Source: SIG565 sp045650565
GTDB taxonomy: Bacteria > Bacillota > Clostridia > Oscillospirales > Acutalibacteraceae
Assembly: GCA_045650565.1 (NCBI GenBank)
Contig: JAZRRG010000073.1
Location: 1 to 56,043, forward strand
Length of the DNA stretch: 56,043 nucleotides
Direction: 5' to 3'
Position numbers and translations under genes: made by a program
In this document: positions 7,594 to 17,287 of the stretch, in pieces
Layout: every line of letters starts with the position of its first letter
Position numbering within the stretch: position 1 is the stretch's first letter
Notes under the pieces: generated by a model
What the model was told of the DNA's origin: nothing
What the model saw: the letters and a program-made list of their open reading frames with translations, nothing else
Database searches by the model: none

Positions 7594-9534
7594 ATGGAAG
7601 AAATTAAAAATTCACCCATCGTAGAAGATACCTATGACGAAAGTTCTATACAGGTACTTGAGGGTCTTGAAGCGGTAAGAAAAAGACCGGGTATGTATAT
7701 TGGTTCTACGGGCGAGCGTGGTTTACACCATCTTGTATATGAAATTGTTGATAACTCTATAGATGAGGCATTGGCGGGTTATTGCGATAAAATTACGGTT
7801 GAATTACTTGATGACGGTATAGTTCGTGTTACCGATAACGGTCGTGGTATACCTGTTGGTATAAACCCTCAAAAAGGTATACCGACAGTAACTGTTGTAT
7901 TTACTATACTTCATGCGGGTGGTAAATTCGGCGGCGGCGGATACAAGGTATCAGGAGGTCTGCACGGTGTAGGCGCCTCGGTTGTTAATGCGCTGTCAAG
8001 CTGGCTTGAGGTAGAGGTAAGTGACGGCAAAAATATTTACAAGCAACGTTATGAAAAGGGAAATATTGTAACTGACCTCGATATTATAGGCGAAACACAA
8101 CAAACAGGTACCGTAGTAACCTTTAAGCCCGACTCTACAATTTTCACCGATACTACAATTTATGATTTTGAAATACTTGAAAAGCGCCTTCGTGAGCAGG
8201 CATTTTTAAATGCAGGTATACGTATAGTTTTAACCGATAAACGTAAGGATATGGACGGCAGAACAGAGGAATTTTTCTATGAGGGCGGTATTCGCTCTTA
8301 TGTTGATTTCTTACTTGAAAAAACCAAGGGAGAGAGCTTAAATAAAGAGGTTATTTATTTAAGCACCGAGGTTGCCGACCAAACTGCCGAAATTGCTATG
8401 GTATGGTCAACAAAGGATACAAAAATTATGTCCTTTGCAAATACGCTTTATACGGTCGACGGCGGTACACATGAGCAGGGCTTTAAAATGGCACTTGCAA
8501 ATGCTGTTAACAAATATGCTTTTGATTTTAAGCATCTAAAGGAAGGAAATAAACGCTTAAAGGGTGAGGATATTTGTGAGGGTCTTGTGGCGGTTGTATC
8601 GGTTAAGCTGTCGGATGCACAGTTTGAATCACAAACCAAGGCAAAGCTCGGCAATACATCTATAGGTAAGGTTGTTCGTGATATGGTTAATGACCAGCTT
8701 TATCACTTCCTTGAGGAAAACCCTGCCGAAGCTAAAAAAATTATTACGAAAATTATTGCTTATTCAAATGCCCGTGAAGCAGCACAGGCAGCGCTTGAGG
8801 CATCACTTAAAAAGGCGGGCGTTGCGGGTGTAAAAGCAAGAATGCCCGAAAAACTGTCCGACTGTATATCAAAGGACCCCACAAAAACCGAAATATTTAT
8901 TGTTGAGGGTGACTCGGCAGGCGGCAGTGCGGTTGAGGGTAGAAACTCCACATATCAGGCAATATTGCCGCTTTGGGGTAAAATGCTGAATGTTGAAAAG
9001 GCAAGGGATGACAAGGTTTACGGTAACGATAAGCTAATGCCGGTTATTGTTGCTCTCGGTACCGGAATCGGCGAAAACTTTGATATAAATAAGCTGCGTT
9101 ATGATAAAATTGTTATTATGGCCGATGCAGATGTTGACGGAAGCCATATCAGAACACTCTTACTAACATTTTTCTTCCGTTATATGCCCGAGCTTATCGA
9201 AACAGGACATATTTATTTGGCACAACCCCCGCTTTACAGAGTATCAAAGGGTAAAAAGCATTACGATGCCTTTACCGATGAAGAAAAGGTAAGATATATA
9301 GAGCAATTAGGCGTCAGCGCGGATGTTCAGCGCTATATGGGTCTTGGTGAAATGGACCCCGAACAGTTATGGGAAACAACGCTTGACCCGAATGTGAGAA
9401 CAATGCTCAAGGTAACTATGGCGGATGCCGAGCTTGCCGACCAAACCTTCTCAATGCTTATGGGAGATGAGGTTGAGCCAAGAAAGATATTTATTGAAGA
9501 AAATGCGGTGTTTGCAACCGACCTTGATATTTAA
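7594..9534 (+). CDS. gyrB: DNA gyrase subunit B
   Basis: A 646-residue type IIA topoisomerase ATPase subunit. GHKL ATP-binding motifs EGLEAVRKRPGMYIGS, DNSIDEALAG and GRGIPV are present, then the transducer, then the Toprim domain with EGDSAGGSA and DADVDGSHIRTL. With GyrA it introduces negative supercoils. A GTG at 7582 is in frame, but that sequence is part of the ribosome site AAAGGTG; the ATG at 7594 has correct spacing and gives the usual acidic start, so it is preferred. It lacks the long insertion of proteobacterial GyrB, as expected for Firmicutes. Confidence 0.97.
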   Translation: MEEIKNSPIVEDTYDESSIQVLEGLEAVRKRPGMYIGSTGERGLHHLVYEIVDNSIDEALAGYCDKITVELLDDGIVRVTDNGRGIPVGINPQKGIPTVTVVFTILHAGGKFGGGGYKVSGGLHGVGASVVNALSSWLEVEVSDGKNIYKQRYEKGNIVTDLDIIGETQQTGTVVTFKPDSTIFTDTTIYDFEILEKRLREQAFLNAGIRIVLTDKRKDMDGRTEEFFYEGGIRSYVDFLLEKTKGESLNKEVIYLSTEVADQTAEIAMVWSTKDTKIMSFANTLYTVDGGTHEQGFKMALANAVNKYAFDFKHLKEGNKRLKGEDICEGLVAVVSVKLSDAQFESQTKAKLGNTSIGKVVRDMVNDQLYHFLEENPAEAKKIITKIIAYSNAREAAQAALEASLKKAGVAGVKARMPEKLSDCISKDPTKTEIFIVEGDSAGGSAVEGRNSTYQAILPLWGKMLNVEKARDDKVYGNDKLMPVIVALGTGIGENFDINKLRYDKIVIMADADVDGSHIRTLLLTFFFRYMPELIETGHIYLAQPPLYRVSKGKKHYDAFTDEEKVRYIEQLGVSADVQRYMGLGEMDPEQLWETTLDPNVRTMLKVTMADAELADQTFSMLMGDEVEPRKIFIEENAVFATDLDI

Positions 9535-9553
9535 GGAAAGGAGAGCTTAAAAA

Positions 9554-12085
9554 ATGGCAAAAACAGATAATATATATTGGCCCGAAAGTGAAGAAACCAA
9601 TATTGTTCCTGTAGAAATCGTTGATGAAGTAAAGGCAAGTATGCTGCAGTATGGTATGTCGGTACTTGTAGGCCGTGCTCTCCCTGATGTTAGAGACGGC
9701 TTAAAGCCAGTACACCGCCGTATACTCTACACAATGTATGAAAACGGATTAACCCCCGATAAAGCATATCGTAAGTGCGCCGATACCGTAGGTTCGGTGC
9801 TGGGTCGTTACCATCCGCACGGTGACGCTTCGGTTTACGATGCTATGGTGCGTATGGCGCAGGACTTTTCACTTCGCTACCCACTGATTGACGGTCACGG
9901 AAACTTTGGTAATATAGACGGTTATCCTCCTGCGGCATACCGTTATACCGAGTCACGTATGAATAAAATATCTATCAATATGCTTGATGATATTGAGAAG
10001 GATACGGTTGATGTTGTACCTAACTATGATGACCGATTAAAAGAGCCCACCGTTTTACCCGTTCGTTTTCCGCAGCTGCTGGTAAACGGCTCGAGTGGTA
10101 TTGCTTTTGGTATGGCTACCGAAATCCCGCCGCATAATTTGGGTGAGATAATAGACGGTATGTGCTACCTTATTGATAACCCCGATGCCGAGCTTTCAGA
10201 CCTTTGCGAATATATTAAGGGTCCTGATTTCCCAACAGGCGGTATAATTATGGGCAGAAGCGGTATTCGTGCCGCCTATGCTACGGGTAAGGGTAAGATT
10301 ATTGTTCGCGGTAAGGCCGAAATAGAGGAGGACAGCAAGGGTAGATTCCGCATAACTATTACCGAGCTGCCTTATAAGGTTAAAAAGAAGGATTTAGTTA
10401 AGAAAATTTACGATTTAGCGGTTGAAAAGCGCATTGAGGGTATTGAAGATGTTGTTGACTACTCATCAAAGCGTGATAGCGGTATTAGAATCGTTATAAA
10501 CCTTAAAAAAGATGCCAACCCACAGGTTGTGCTTAATAAGATTTATTCCTATACTGAACTACAAACAACCTTTGGTGCAAACCTTATTGCTATTGTAAAC
10601 GGCAAACCTCAAATTTTAACACTTAAGGATATGCTGCAAAACAGCATTGACTTCCAGTGTGAAATCATTGAGCGTCGCACACGCTTTGAAATGAAAAAGG
10701 CGGAGGAACGGGCTCATATTCTTGAGGCGCTTAAAAAAGCAATTGACTTTATTGATGAGGTTATTTCAATAATTCGCAGCTCTAAAACCATACCTGAATC
10801 AAAGGAGCGCTTGGCTGAACGCTTCGGTTTTGATGATGTTCAAACAACTGCTATTGTTCAAATGCAGCTTGGCAAGCTCGCAGGCATGGAAAAGCAAAAG
10901 ATAGAGGAAGAATTAAAAGAAAAATACGATTTCATCAAGGAATGTCAGGAAATTTTGTCAAATCACTCCCGTGTGCTTGATATTGTTAAGACCGATTCAC
11001 TAAATCTTAGAGATAAGTATGCAGACGAGAGGCGTACCGAGATTTCGGCTGTGTCGGGCGAGGTTGATATTGAGGACCTTATTCCAGAGGAAGAATGCGT
11101 TATAACCAAAACCGTTAACGGCTATATTAAGCGTGTGTCCGCATCGGAATATTCGGTACAGCATAGAGGCGGAAGAGGTGTACGAGGTCTTACAACAAGA
11201 GAGGACGACATCACCGAGAATATGTTTGTTTGCTCAACACACGACTATATTATGATGTTTACAAACACAGGTCGTGTGTATCGTTTGAAGGCATACGAAA
11301 TACCCGAGGGAACAAGAACCAGCAAGGGTATGAATGTTGTTAATATAATACCGCTTCAGGAAGGCGAAAAGCTTTCAATCATATTGCCCTGCCCTGAAAT
11401 TGACGGTGAGCAGTATGTTGTTATGGGTACCAAAAACGGATGTATTAAGCGTACGGCGATGGATGAATTTAAAAACACCCGTAAGACAGGTATTATAGCA
11501 CTATCGCTCGATGAGGGCGATGAGCTGCGCTTTGTTGCTCTGACACGTGGGGATTCCTCACTTGTGGTAGCAACCAAGAAGGGTAAGGCAATACGCTTTA
11601 TGGAAAGCGATGTCAGACCAATGGGAAGAACGGCAAGAGGCGTTCGCTCGATTAAACTGGCTGGCAATGATGAGGTTGTATCAATGGCGGTATGTAACGA
11701 GGATACCGTTTTACTTACCGTTAGTGAGACCGGCTACGGCAGAAGAAGTCAAATTAGCGACTACCGTGTGCAAACCCGTGGCGGCGGCGGTACAAAGAAC
11801 TATCGCACCGACCGCTTCGGCGATGTTGCGGCGGTGATGGCGGTAACCGAGGACCAGGATATTATTATGATTTCATCCGACGGCGTAATCATAAGAATTG
11901 CGGTTGCGGGTATAAGTATGTTTGCACGTCCATCAAAGGGTGTTAGAATTATGAAGTTCGGCGCAAACAGCGAGGCAAAAATACTGTCGATTGCAACTGC
12001 CGAGCACGATGAGGATGAGGTTAACGCAGAGGCCGAGGCACCCGATGCCGATGCGGCTGAAACAGGGGAAGAAACGAACGAATAG
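9554..12085 (+). CDS. gyrA: DNA gyrase subunit A
   Basis: An 843-residue breakage-reunion subunit. The catalytic tyrosine is Tyr131 in RYTESRM. The quinolone-determining region reads GRYHPHGDASVYD (84-96): the position equivalent to E. coli Ser83 is Ala92 and that of Asp87 is Asp96. The GyrA box QHRGGRG (536-542) marks it as gyrase rather than topoisomerase IV. A six-bladed C-terminal domain follows, ending in an acidic tail rich in Glu and Asp. Ribosome site AAGGAAAGGAG; 19 bases after gyrB. Confidence 0.97.
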   Translation: MAKTDNIYWPESEETNIVPVEIVDEVKASMLQYGMSVLVGRALPDVRDGLKPVHRRILYTMYENGLTPDKAYRKCADTVGSVLGRYHPHGDASVYDAMVRMAQDFSLRYPLIDGHGNFGNIDGYPPAAYRYTESRMNKISINMLDDIEKDTVDVVPNYDDRLKEPTVLPVRFPQLLVNGSSGIAFGMATEIPPHNLGEIIDGMCYLIDNPDAELSDLCEYIKGPDFPTGGIIMGRSGIRAAYATGKGKIIVRGKAEIEEDSKGRFRITITELPYKVKKKDLVKKIYDLAVEKRIEGIEDVVDYSSKRDSGIRIVINLKKDANPQVVLNKIYSYTELQTTFGANLIAIVNGKPQILTLKDMLQNSIDFQCEIIERRTRFEMKKAEERAHILEALKKAIDFIDEVISIIRSSKTIPESKERLAERFGFDDVQTTAIVQMQLGKLAGMEKQKIEEELKEKYDFIKECQEILSNHSRVLDIVKTDSLNLRDKYADERRTEISAVSGEVDIEDLIPEEECVITKTVNGYIKRVSASEYSVQHRGGRGVRGLTTREDDITENMFVCSTHDYIMMFTNTGRVYRLKAYEIPEGTRTSKGMNVVNIIPLQEGEKLSIILPCPEIDGEQYVVMGTKNGCIKRTAMDEFKNTRKTGIIALSLDEGDELRFVALTRGDSSLVVATKKGKAIRFMESDVRPMGRTARGVRSIKLAGNDEVVSMAVCNEDTVLLTVSETGYGRRSQISDYRVQTRGGGGTKNYRTDRFGDVAAVMAVTEDQDIIMISSDGVIIRIAVAGISMFARPSKGVRIMKFGANSEAKILSIATAEHDEDEVNAEAEAPDADAAETGEETNE

Positions 12086-12105
12086 CGGCAAAAGGAGAAA
12101 TTTAC

Positions 12106-13089
12106 TTGGAAAATAAATTTTCTTTAAGGCAAGATATGCCGCCGATATTAAAAGAAAAAAAGGAGCAACGAAGGGTCGCGGATGCCGCAGGCCTTTCGTT
12201 GCTTGCTTTGTTTGCGGTTATGTTCGGTTGGAGTCTTGTGTATTTTAGAATAATGGGTAATTTGGGCTTTAATTATTCGTTTATATTAGAAACAACCGAA
12301 AACCCCGCAGTTAATGATATTATACAAATAACGGTTTCTACCGTTATGACACTAATCCCCGCCCTTATTTTTCTACGGGCAACTCACCATAAGGCGAGAG
12401 AGGTTATCGGCTTTGGAATTCCAAAGGTAAAAAACAAAACGGCATTTATTTTGGCTGCCGTGGGATTTTGTATGTTCTCGTCTATTGCGTCGAATCATTT
12501 GGCAAATATTTTTTCAGCGTTGGGTTTTACATTTCCATCAATGGAGCGAGAGCTACCCACAGGCGTGTTGGGTATAGTGCTTGTGGTGTTGTCTACATCG
12601 GTTTTTCCCGCATTGCTCGAAGAGTTTATGATGCGTGGGGCTATGCTGGGCGTTTTGAGAAGGTTTGGTGACGGTTTTGCCATCATCGCTTCATCGCTTG
12701 TGTTTGCCTTTATGCATGCATCTCTTGTTCAGTTTGCATTTGCCTTTTTGGTTGGAATTATATTAGGTTTTATAACGGTCAAATCGGGTTCGATTTGGTT
12801 GGCGGTTATAATACACGCTGCAAACAATTTTGTGAGCGTTGTGTTCTCATACCTCGAAATTTATGTGGGCCAACAAACGCAAAACATCATATTTTACGTG
12901 TTCTTGCTGGTGATATTTATGGTATCGATTTTTGCCGCCGTAAAGGCATCGTGGGATAAGGAATTTTTAAAGCTTGAAAAAGCTCAGACCGTCGCAACCG
13001 AGGCGCAAAAAATAGAATGGTTTTTGTCAGCACCGTGGATAATAGTGTCCATTTGTGTGGCTGTTATAATAGCAATATTTTTAAGATGA
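12106..13089 (+). CDS. CPBP family intramembrane metalloprotease (CAAX/Abi type)
   Basis: A 327-residue integral membrane protein with about eight hydrophobic segments. The three CPBP motifs are in order: EExxxR (Glu172, Glu173, Arg177), FxxxH with His204, and HxxxN with His237 and Asn241, all near membrane helices. The family includes CAAX-prenyl proteases and bacteriocin-immunity-type proteins; bacterial substrates are mostly unknown. The start is TTG at 12106 with ribosome site AAAGGAG nine bases before. Twenty bases after gyrA, so probably co-transcribed. No bacteriocin gene is nearby. Confidence 0.87.
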   Translation: MENKFSLRQDMPPILKEKKEQRRVADAAGLSLLALFAVMFGWSLVYFRIMGNLGFNYSFILETTENPAVNDIIQITVSTVMTLIPALIFLRATHHKAREVIGFGIPKVKNKTAFILAAVGFCMFSSIASNHLANIFSALGFTFPSMERELPTGVLGIVLVVLSTSVFPALLEEFMMRGAMLGVLRRFGDGFAIIASSLVFAFMHASLVQFAFAFLVGIILGFITVKSGSIWLAVIIHAANNFVSVVFSYLEIYVGQQTQNIIFYVFLLVIFMVSIFAAVKASWDKEFLKLEKAQTVATEAQKIEWFLSAPWIIVSICVAVIIAIFLR

Positions 13090-13108
13090 CTTTAAATCGG
13101 GTGAATTT

Positions 13109-13564
13109 ATGGATAGAAAATTTATGGATTTGGCTATAATCAGGGCAAAGCGTGCCGCCGAGGATGGTGAGGTGCCGGTTGGCGCCATTATAGTTAAGGA
13201 TGGTCAGGTAATAGCCACGGGTCGCAACAGGCGAGAGAAGAATCATGATGCAACCGCACACGCCGAAATTGAGGCAATCAAATATGCATGTGAGGCAACT
13301 GGCGATTGGCGACTTGATGGTTGTGAGCTTTATGTTACGCTCGAGCCCTGCCCTATGTGTAGCGGCGCTATAATAAATTCACGAATTAAAACGGTAATTT
13401 TCGGCGCTTATGATACCAAGTGCGGTGCGCTCGGCTCGGTAGCTAACTTTGCAAATCTACCGTTTAACTACACGCCCGAGGTGTACGGCGGCATTTGTGA
13501 GGATGAGTGCCGCAAGCTATTAACTGATTTTTTTAAGGACAAAAGAAAAAATGGACAAAAGTAA
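13109..13564 (+). CDS. tadA: tRNA-specific adenosine deaminase TadA
   Basis: A 151-residue zinc deaminase that converts A34 to inosine in tRNA-Arg(ACG). Catalytic motifs are HAE (His51, Glu53) and PCPMC (Cys81, Cys84). The length and the ending (DFFKDKR) match TadA. Its substrate tRNA is encoded at 1122-1198. Overlaps the next gene by 14 bases, so the two are translationally coupled. Confidence 0.95.
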   Translation: MDRKFMDLAIIRAKRAAEDGEVPVGAIIVKDGQVIATGRNRREKNHDATAHAEIEAIKYACEATGDWRLDGCELYVTLEPCPMCSGAIINSRIKTVIFGAYDTKCGALGSVANFANLPFNYTPEVYGGICEDECRKLLTDFFKDKRKNGQK

Positions 13565-14336
13565 AGCAAAGGTTGACATAATAAATATTATGTCAACCAA
13601 CAACATGCCCTATATATCATTTTGCGACTTTGATTTTGTAAAGGATAAGCTACTTCCCTGCCGAAAGATTAAGGAAATTCCTCAAAATGCAAAAAGCATA
13701 ATAATGGCGGTGTTTCCGTACAAGGTTAAAGAAAAAGCGCCCAAAGGGATTAGCCGATATGCTGCAGTACCCGATTACCACAGCGTTTGCCACAAGCTGC
13801 TTAATACGGCGGCAACACAATTAAAGGAGCGCTTCCCGCAAAATGAGTTTAGCGCTTTTATTGATAACTCTCCGATACCGGAGGTTGCGGCAGCGGCGCA
13901 TTCGGGTCTTGGCATGCTTGGTAAGAACGGTTTACTACTCCACGAGAAATACGGCTCTTTTGTTTTTATAGGTGAAATTGTAACAGATTTGGAGCTGTTA
14001 CCCGACAAAGGTGGCAAAAAATGCCTCGATTGTGGACAATGCAGCAAAGCTTGTCCTACCAAACTGTGTAAAGAGGACTGCCTATCGGCTGTAAACCAGC
14101 AGAAAAAACCGCTAAATGGGCAACAAATAGAGCAAATTAAGAAAAGTGGATATATTTGGGGCTGTGATATTTGTAGCGAGGTCTGCCCAATGAACAGAAA
14201 TGTTCCCATAACTTATATAAAAGAATTCACCGATGGTTATCGAGACGAATATATACACGGCGAGTCAAGTGAAAATCGTGCATACGCCTGGCGTGGAGTA
14301 GAAGTAATAGAGAGGAATGCGAAGCTTTTTAGGTAA
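13551..14336 (+). CDS. QueG-like epoxyqueuosine reductase, short form
   Basis: 261 residues with a DUF1730-type N-terminal part (PIPEVAAAAHSGLGMLGKNG at about 108-127) and two 4Fe-4S clusters: Cys158, 161, 164, 168 and Cys205, 208, 212. This is the arrangement of QueG, the cobalamin-dependent enzyme that completes queuosine in tRNA anticodons. Bacillus QueG is about 390 residues with C-terminal HEAT-like repeats that help bind tRNA; they are missing here. The gene ends with a clean stop that runs eight bases into the opposing gene. Encoded with tadA, another anticodon-position-34 enzyme. It could be a short QueG or a related reductase. Confidence 0.75.
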   Translation: MDKSKAKVDIINIMSTNNMPYISFCDFDFVKDKLLPCRKIKEIPQNAKSIIMAVFPYKVKEKAPKGISRYAAVPDYHSVCHKLLNTAATQLKERFPQNEFSAFIDNSPIPEVAAAAHSGLGMLGKNGLLLHEKYGSFVFIGEIVTDLELLPDKGGKKCLDCGQCSKACPTKLCKEDCLSAVNQQKKPLNGQQIEQIKKSGYIWGCDICSEVCPMNRNVPITYIKEFTDGYRDEYIHGESSENRAYAWRGVEVIERNAKLFR

Positions 14337-15846
14337 GTAATCGCATTTCTTCTTTTTTTATACAGCCGAATGCGACCAGACACACAAAGTAAACGGCACA
14401 CGAGCCAACACAAACAAGGATGAGGTGTGGTAATATAGCAAGCGAAAAAAGGCGCACAAGCGAATCAAGACAAAATGTGACGGCAAAGGACAAAAGAACC
14501 GGCAACAAAACGTTATTAAAGAGCTTTATTTTGGCGCCTGATACACGAAGTAGTCTTACAAGATTTAGTATACAGGTGTATGCGTTACTACCGTACATTA
14601 TCCATATAAAAGCGGCTTCTTTGTAGATGGGCAGCAAAAAGAAAATCAAAAGAATGCGTGCCGCAGAATCGCTTACCGAGTTGCGAAAGGTGGCGAACTG
14701 TTGGTCAAGCCCCTTTAGAATGCCATCGCTTATGCTGTCAAGATACATAAGAGGCACTAACGGTGCCAATATTTTTATAAGAGAGCCAACCTCCTCGCTT
14801 TTGTAGATGATTGTCCCTAGATTCTCGCCGCAAAAGAAAAAAATAGCAGCAAAAATAAAGCCAAACAGTGCGGTTACGGTGAGAATTTTCTCAACCGAGC
14901 GTCTAACCGAGCCCGAAAAACCCTTGGCGGTCGCCTCGGAAATTTCGGGAATAAGAAGGGTTGAGAGGGAATTTAAAAGAGAGGAAGGAAAAAACAAAAT
15001 AGGCAGCGCCATCCCTTTAATCATGCCAAAAAATGAAAGTGCACAAGCACGGGAAACCCCTGCAAGCATAAGCCGTTGCGGCACCAAAGAGCTTTCTATT
15101 ATGCGAAGAACGGAATTTATATATTTTCCGCTCGTGATGGGCAACGATATGTGCATAAGTTTTCTGGTAACAGAAAAGTTGGGAGAAGCTCTTCCCGAAA
15201 GAGATGAAAGGCGGTTAGAATCACGTCGGTAATAGATGTAAAGGTAAAGACAGGAGCAAAATTCGGCGATTAGGTCTCCCGCTAACACTGCAGCACAGGC
15301 AAGCTCGATGCTTATTGCGGCAAAATGTTTCACGAGAAACAATACCGACAAAATACGAACAAGCTGCTCAATTATTTGCGAGAGCGACGGCGGAACGCTT
15401 TTACGACGTGCGAGGAAATACCCTTTAATGCAAGAGGAAATGCCCATAAACAAAAGACTTAGCGACAACGTTTTAACTGCAAGAGTGGCTCGTGCATCTA
15501 AAATGATGTGTTTTGCTATAAACTCGGCGCCAAAGAACACAAGAATCAGCGAAAAAAGAGCAATGAGAATAATAATTGCAAAGGAGCGCCGCATTATTTT
15601 TTTTATCGAAGAAGCGCTACCAACACACATTTCATCGGCAACAAGGCGAGTTACTGCGGTATAAATACCGCTTGTAGCAAAGGTTGCAGCAAGCATATAG
15701 AAGGAAAGTATAATTTGATAAAGTCCTATGCCCTCACTACCAATTCTTGCCGACAGCCAAATTCTAAAAACGACGCCTAATAGGCGCAAAACCAGCGAAG
15801 TGGCGGTTAAAATCAGGGCGTTTTTTATAAATAACACTTTTTTCAT
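14329..15846 (-). CDS. SpoVB-like lipid flippase (MurJ/MATE-like, oligosaccharide flippase superfamily)
   Basis: 505 residues with about 14 membrane helices. The N-terminal segment, with LTATSLVLRLLGVVFRI and GSEGIGLYQI, is typical of the SpoVB branch of the MOP superfamily, which flips lipid-linked precursors; Bacillus SpoVB is needed for spore cortex. Vegetative paralogues (YtgP/MurJ-like) have the same fold, so sporulation use is likely but not proven. The gene is opposed to its left neighbour (eight-base overlap of ends) and divergent from rarA. It contains a parS-like site at 15326-15341. Confidence 0.8.
   Translation of the reverse strand: MKKVLFIKNALILTATSLVLRLLGVVFRIWLSARIGSEGIGLYQIILSFYMLAATFATSGIYTAVTRLVADEMCVGSASSIKKIMRRSFAIIILIALFSLILVFFGAEFIAKHIILDARATLAVKTLSLSLLFMGISSCIKGYFLARRKSVPPSLSQIIEQLVRILSVLFLVKHFAAISIELACAAVLAGDLIAEFCSCLYLYIYYRRDSNRLSSLSGRASPNFSVTRKLMHISLPITSGKYINSVLRIIESSLVPQRLMLAGVSRACALSFFGMIKGMALPILFFPSSLLNSLSTLLIPEISEATAKGFSGSVRRSVEKILTVTALFGFIFAAIFFFCGENLGTIIYKSEEVGSLIKILAPLVPLMYLDSISDGILKGLDQQFATFRNSVSDSAARILLIFFLLPIYKEAAFIWIMYGSNAYTCILNLVRLLRVSGAKIKLFNNVLLPVLLSFAVTFCLDSLVRLFSLAILPHLILVCVGSCAVYFVCLVAFGCIKKEEMRLLT
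15326..15341. other. parS-like site inside the spoVB-like gene
   Basis: TGTTTCACGAGAAACA matches the conserved parS sequence TGTTTCACGTGAAACA at 15 of 16 positions and sits about 2.5 kb before parA. In Bacillus and relatives ParB loads at such 16-mers, several of which lie inside genes near the origin. Confidence 0.6.
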
Positions 15847-15864
15847 AGTTACACCATTTAAGAA

Positions 15865-15893
15865 TTGAAATTTGTAAGTAAAAGTAGTAGAAT
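15865..15893 (+). promoter_or_regulatory. Sigma-A promoter for rarA
   Basis: TTGAAA (15865-15870), 17 bases, TAGAAT (15888-15893), about 30 bases before the rarA start; ribosome site AGAAGGTG at 15914-15921. Confidence 0.6.
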
Positions 15894-15924
15894 AAAATAT
15901 ATATATTAGAAAAGAAGGTGTATT

Positions 15925-17184
15925 ATGCCAAGTCCGTTAGCAGACCGAGTGCGCCCTCAAAGTATTGATGAAGTGTGCGGTCAAAAGCATTTATTGGGAG
16001 AAGGAAAGGTGCTTCGCAAAATAATAGATTCTGGAAACATCCCAAATCTTATTTTTTACGGCCCGTCGGGAGTTGGAAAAACCACCGTGGCCAATATAAT
16101 TGCGGCACAATGCGGAAAAAAGCTGTATCACCTAAATGCAACAACGGCATCAATCGCCGACATCAAGGAAATCATCGAGAGCTTAGACACAATAGAAGCT
16201 GTTGACGGTGTAATGCTTTATCTAGATGAAATACAGTACTTCAACAAAAAACAACAGCAAATACTACTGCAATACATAGAAACCGGCGATATTACACTAA
16301 TAGCATCGACCACCGAAAACCCGTATTTTTACGTTTACAATGCAATTTTAAGTCGTTCTTCGGTATTTGAATTCAAAATAGTAGAGCCGGATGATATAGT
16401 TCCAGCTATATTGCGCGCCAAAGATGTTCTTGAAAAGGAGAACAATGTCGAAATAGAGTTGCAAGAGAGTGTGGCGCTTAAAATTGCACGTGCGGGAGCG
16501 GGTGACGTGCGCCGCTGTCTTAATATTCTTGATTTGTGCTTTGTTACACAAAGCGGCGAGAAAAAGGTGGCTATTGATGACAGTGTTGCCGAGGAAATCC
16601 TCCAAAACAATGCCGTGCGGTACGACCGTGAGGGCGACGAGCATTACGATATAATATCAGCATATCAAAAATCAATGCGCGGAAGCGACCCCGATGCCGC
16701 CATTTATTATCTTGGGCGGCTTTTGGCTGCGGGAGACATACAAAGCGCATGTAGGCGACTGTTGGTGTGCGCCAATGAGGATGTGGGACTTGCGTATCCG
16801 CAAATAATACCTATTGTTAAGGCGGCGGTTGACACAGCATTACAGGTCGGCTTGCCCGAAGCAAGCATACCATTGGCAAATGCGGTTATATTGACGGCAA
16901 TAAGTCCCAAATCTGCCACAGGACACGATGCGATAGCTGCTGCAATGGCCGATATCGAGAGCGGACTGACCGGTGTTATACCAAGACATCTACAAAACAA
17001 GCACTTCGACGGGGAGGATGCGCAGGTTAAAGGTCAGCATTATCTTTATCCGCATAATTTCCCAAATCATTACGTAAAGCAACAATATTTACCTGATAAT
17101 CTAAAAAATCGCACATATTATACCTTCGGAGACAATTCGGTTGAGAAAAAATTCGGAGAGTATTGGAAAGATATTAAGAAGTAA
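15925..17184 (+). CDS. rarA: Replication-associated recombination protein A (RarA/MgsA)
   Basis: A 419-residue AAA+ ATPase of the clamp-loader clade acting at stalled forks. The N-terminus PLADRVRPQSIDEVCGQ is diagnostic; Walker A is GPSGVGKT (46-53), Walker B with DEIQYFNK near residues 101-108. The C-terminal MgsA domain contains the GDIQSACRRL and GLAYPQI segments and the late GQHYLYPHNF motif. The DExx box is DEIQ where DEIH is common. Monocistronic between divergent spoVB and spoVAE. Confidence 0.95.
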   Translation: MPSPLADRVRPQSIDEVCGQKHLLGEGKVLRKIIDSGNIPNLIFYGPSGVGKTTVANIIAAQCGKKLYHLNATTASIADIKEIIESLDTIEAVDGVMLYLDEIQYFNKKQQQILLQYIETGDITLIASTTENPYFYVYNAILSRSSVFEFKIVEPDDIVPAILRAKDVLEKENNVEIELQESVALKIARAGAGDVRRCLNILDLCFVTQSGEKKVAIDDSVAEEILQNNAVRYDREGDEHYDIISAYQKSMRGSDPDAAIYYLGRLLAAGDIQSACRRLLVCANEDVGLAYPQIIPIVKAAVDTALQVGLPEASIPLANAVILTAISPKSATGHDAIAAAMADIESGLTGVIPRHLQNKHFDGEDAQVKGQHYLYPHNFPNHYVKQQYLPDNLKNRTYYTFGDNSVEKKFGEYWKDIKK

Positions 17185-17287
17185 AGCAAAAGAGCAGGCA
17201 ATGACTGTCAAAAGCCGATGGGCGGTGACTAATTTTACCGCATAAAAAGCGCTTTATTGAGCAAAATATATCCGAGGTGAATTGCGT

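Noticed and set aside
12106..13089. CPBP protease as a bacteriocin-immunity gene
   Set aside because: There is no bacteriocin precursor or exporter nearby; it follows gyrA with short spacing, so only the family name is supported.
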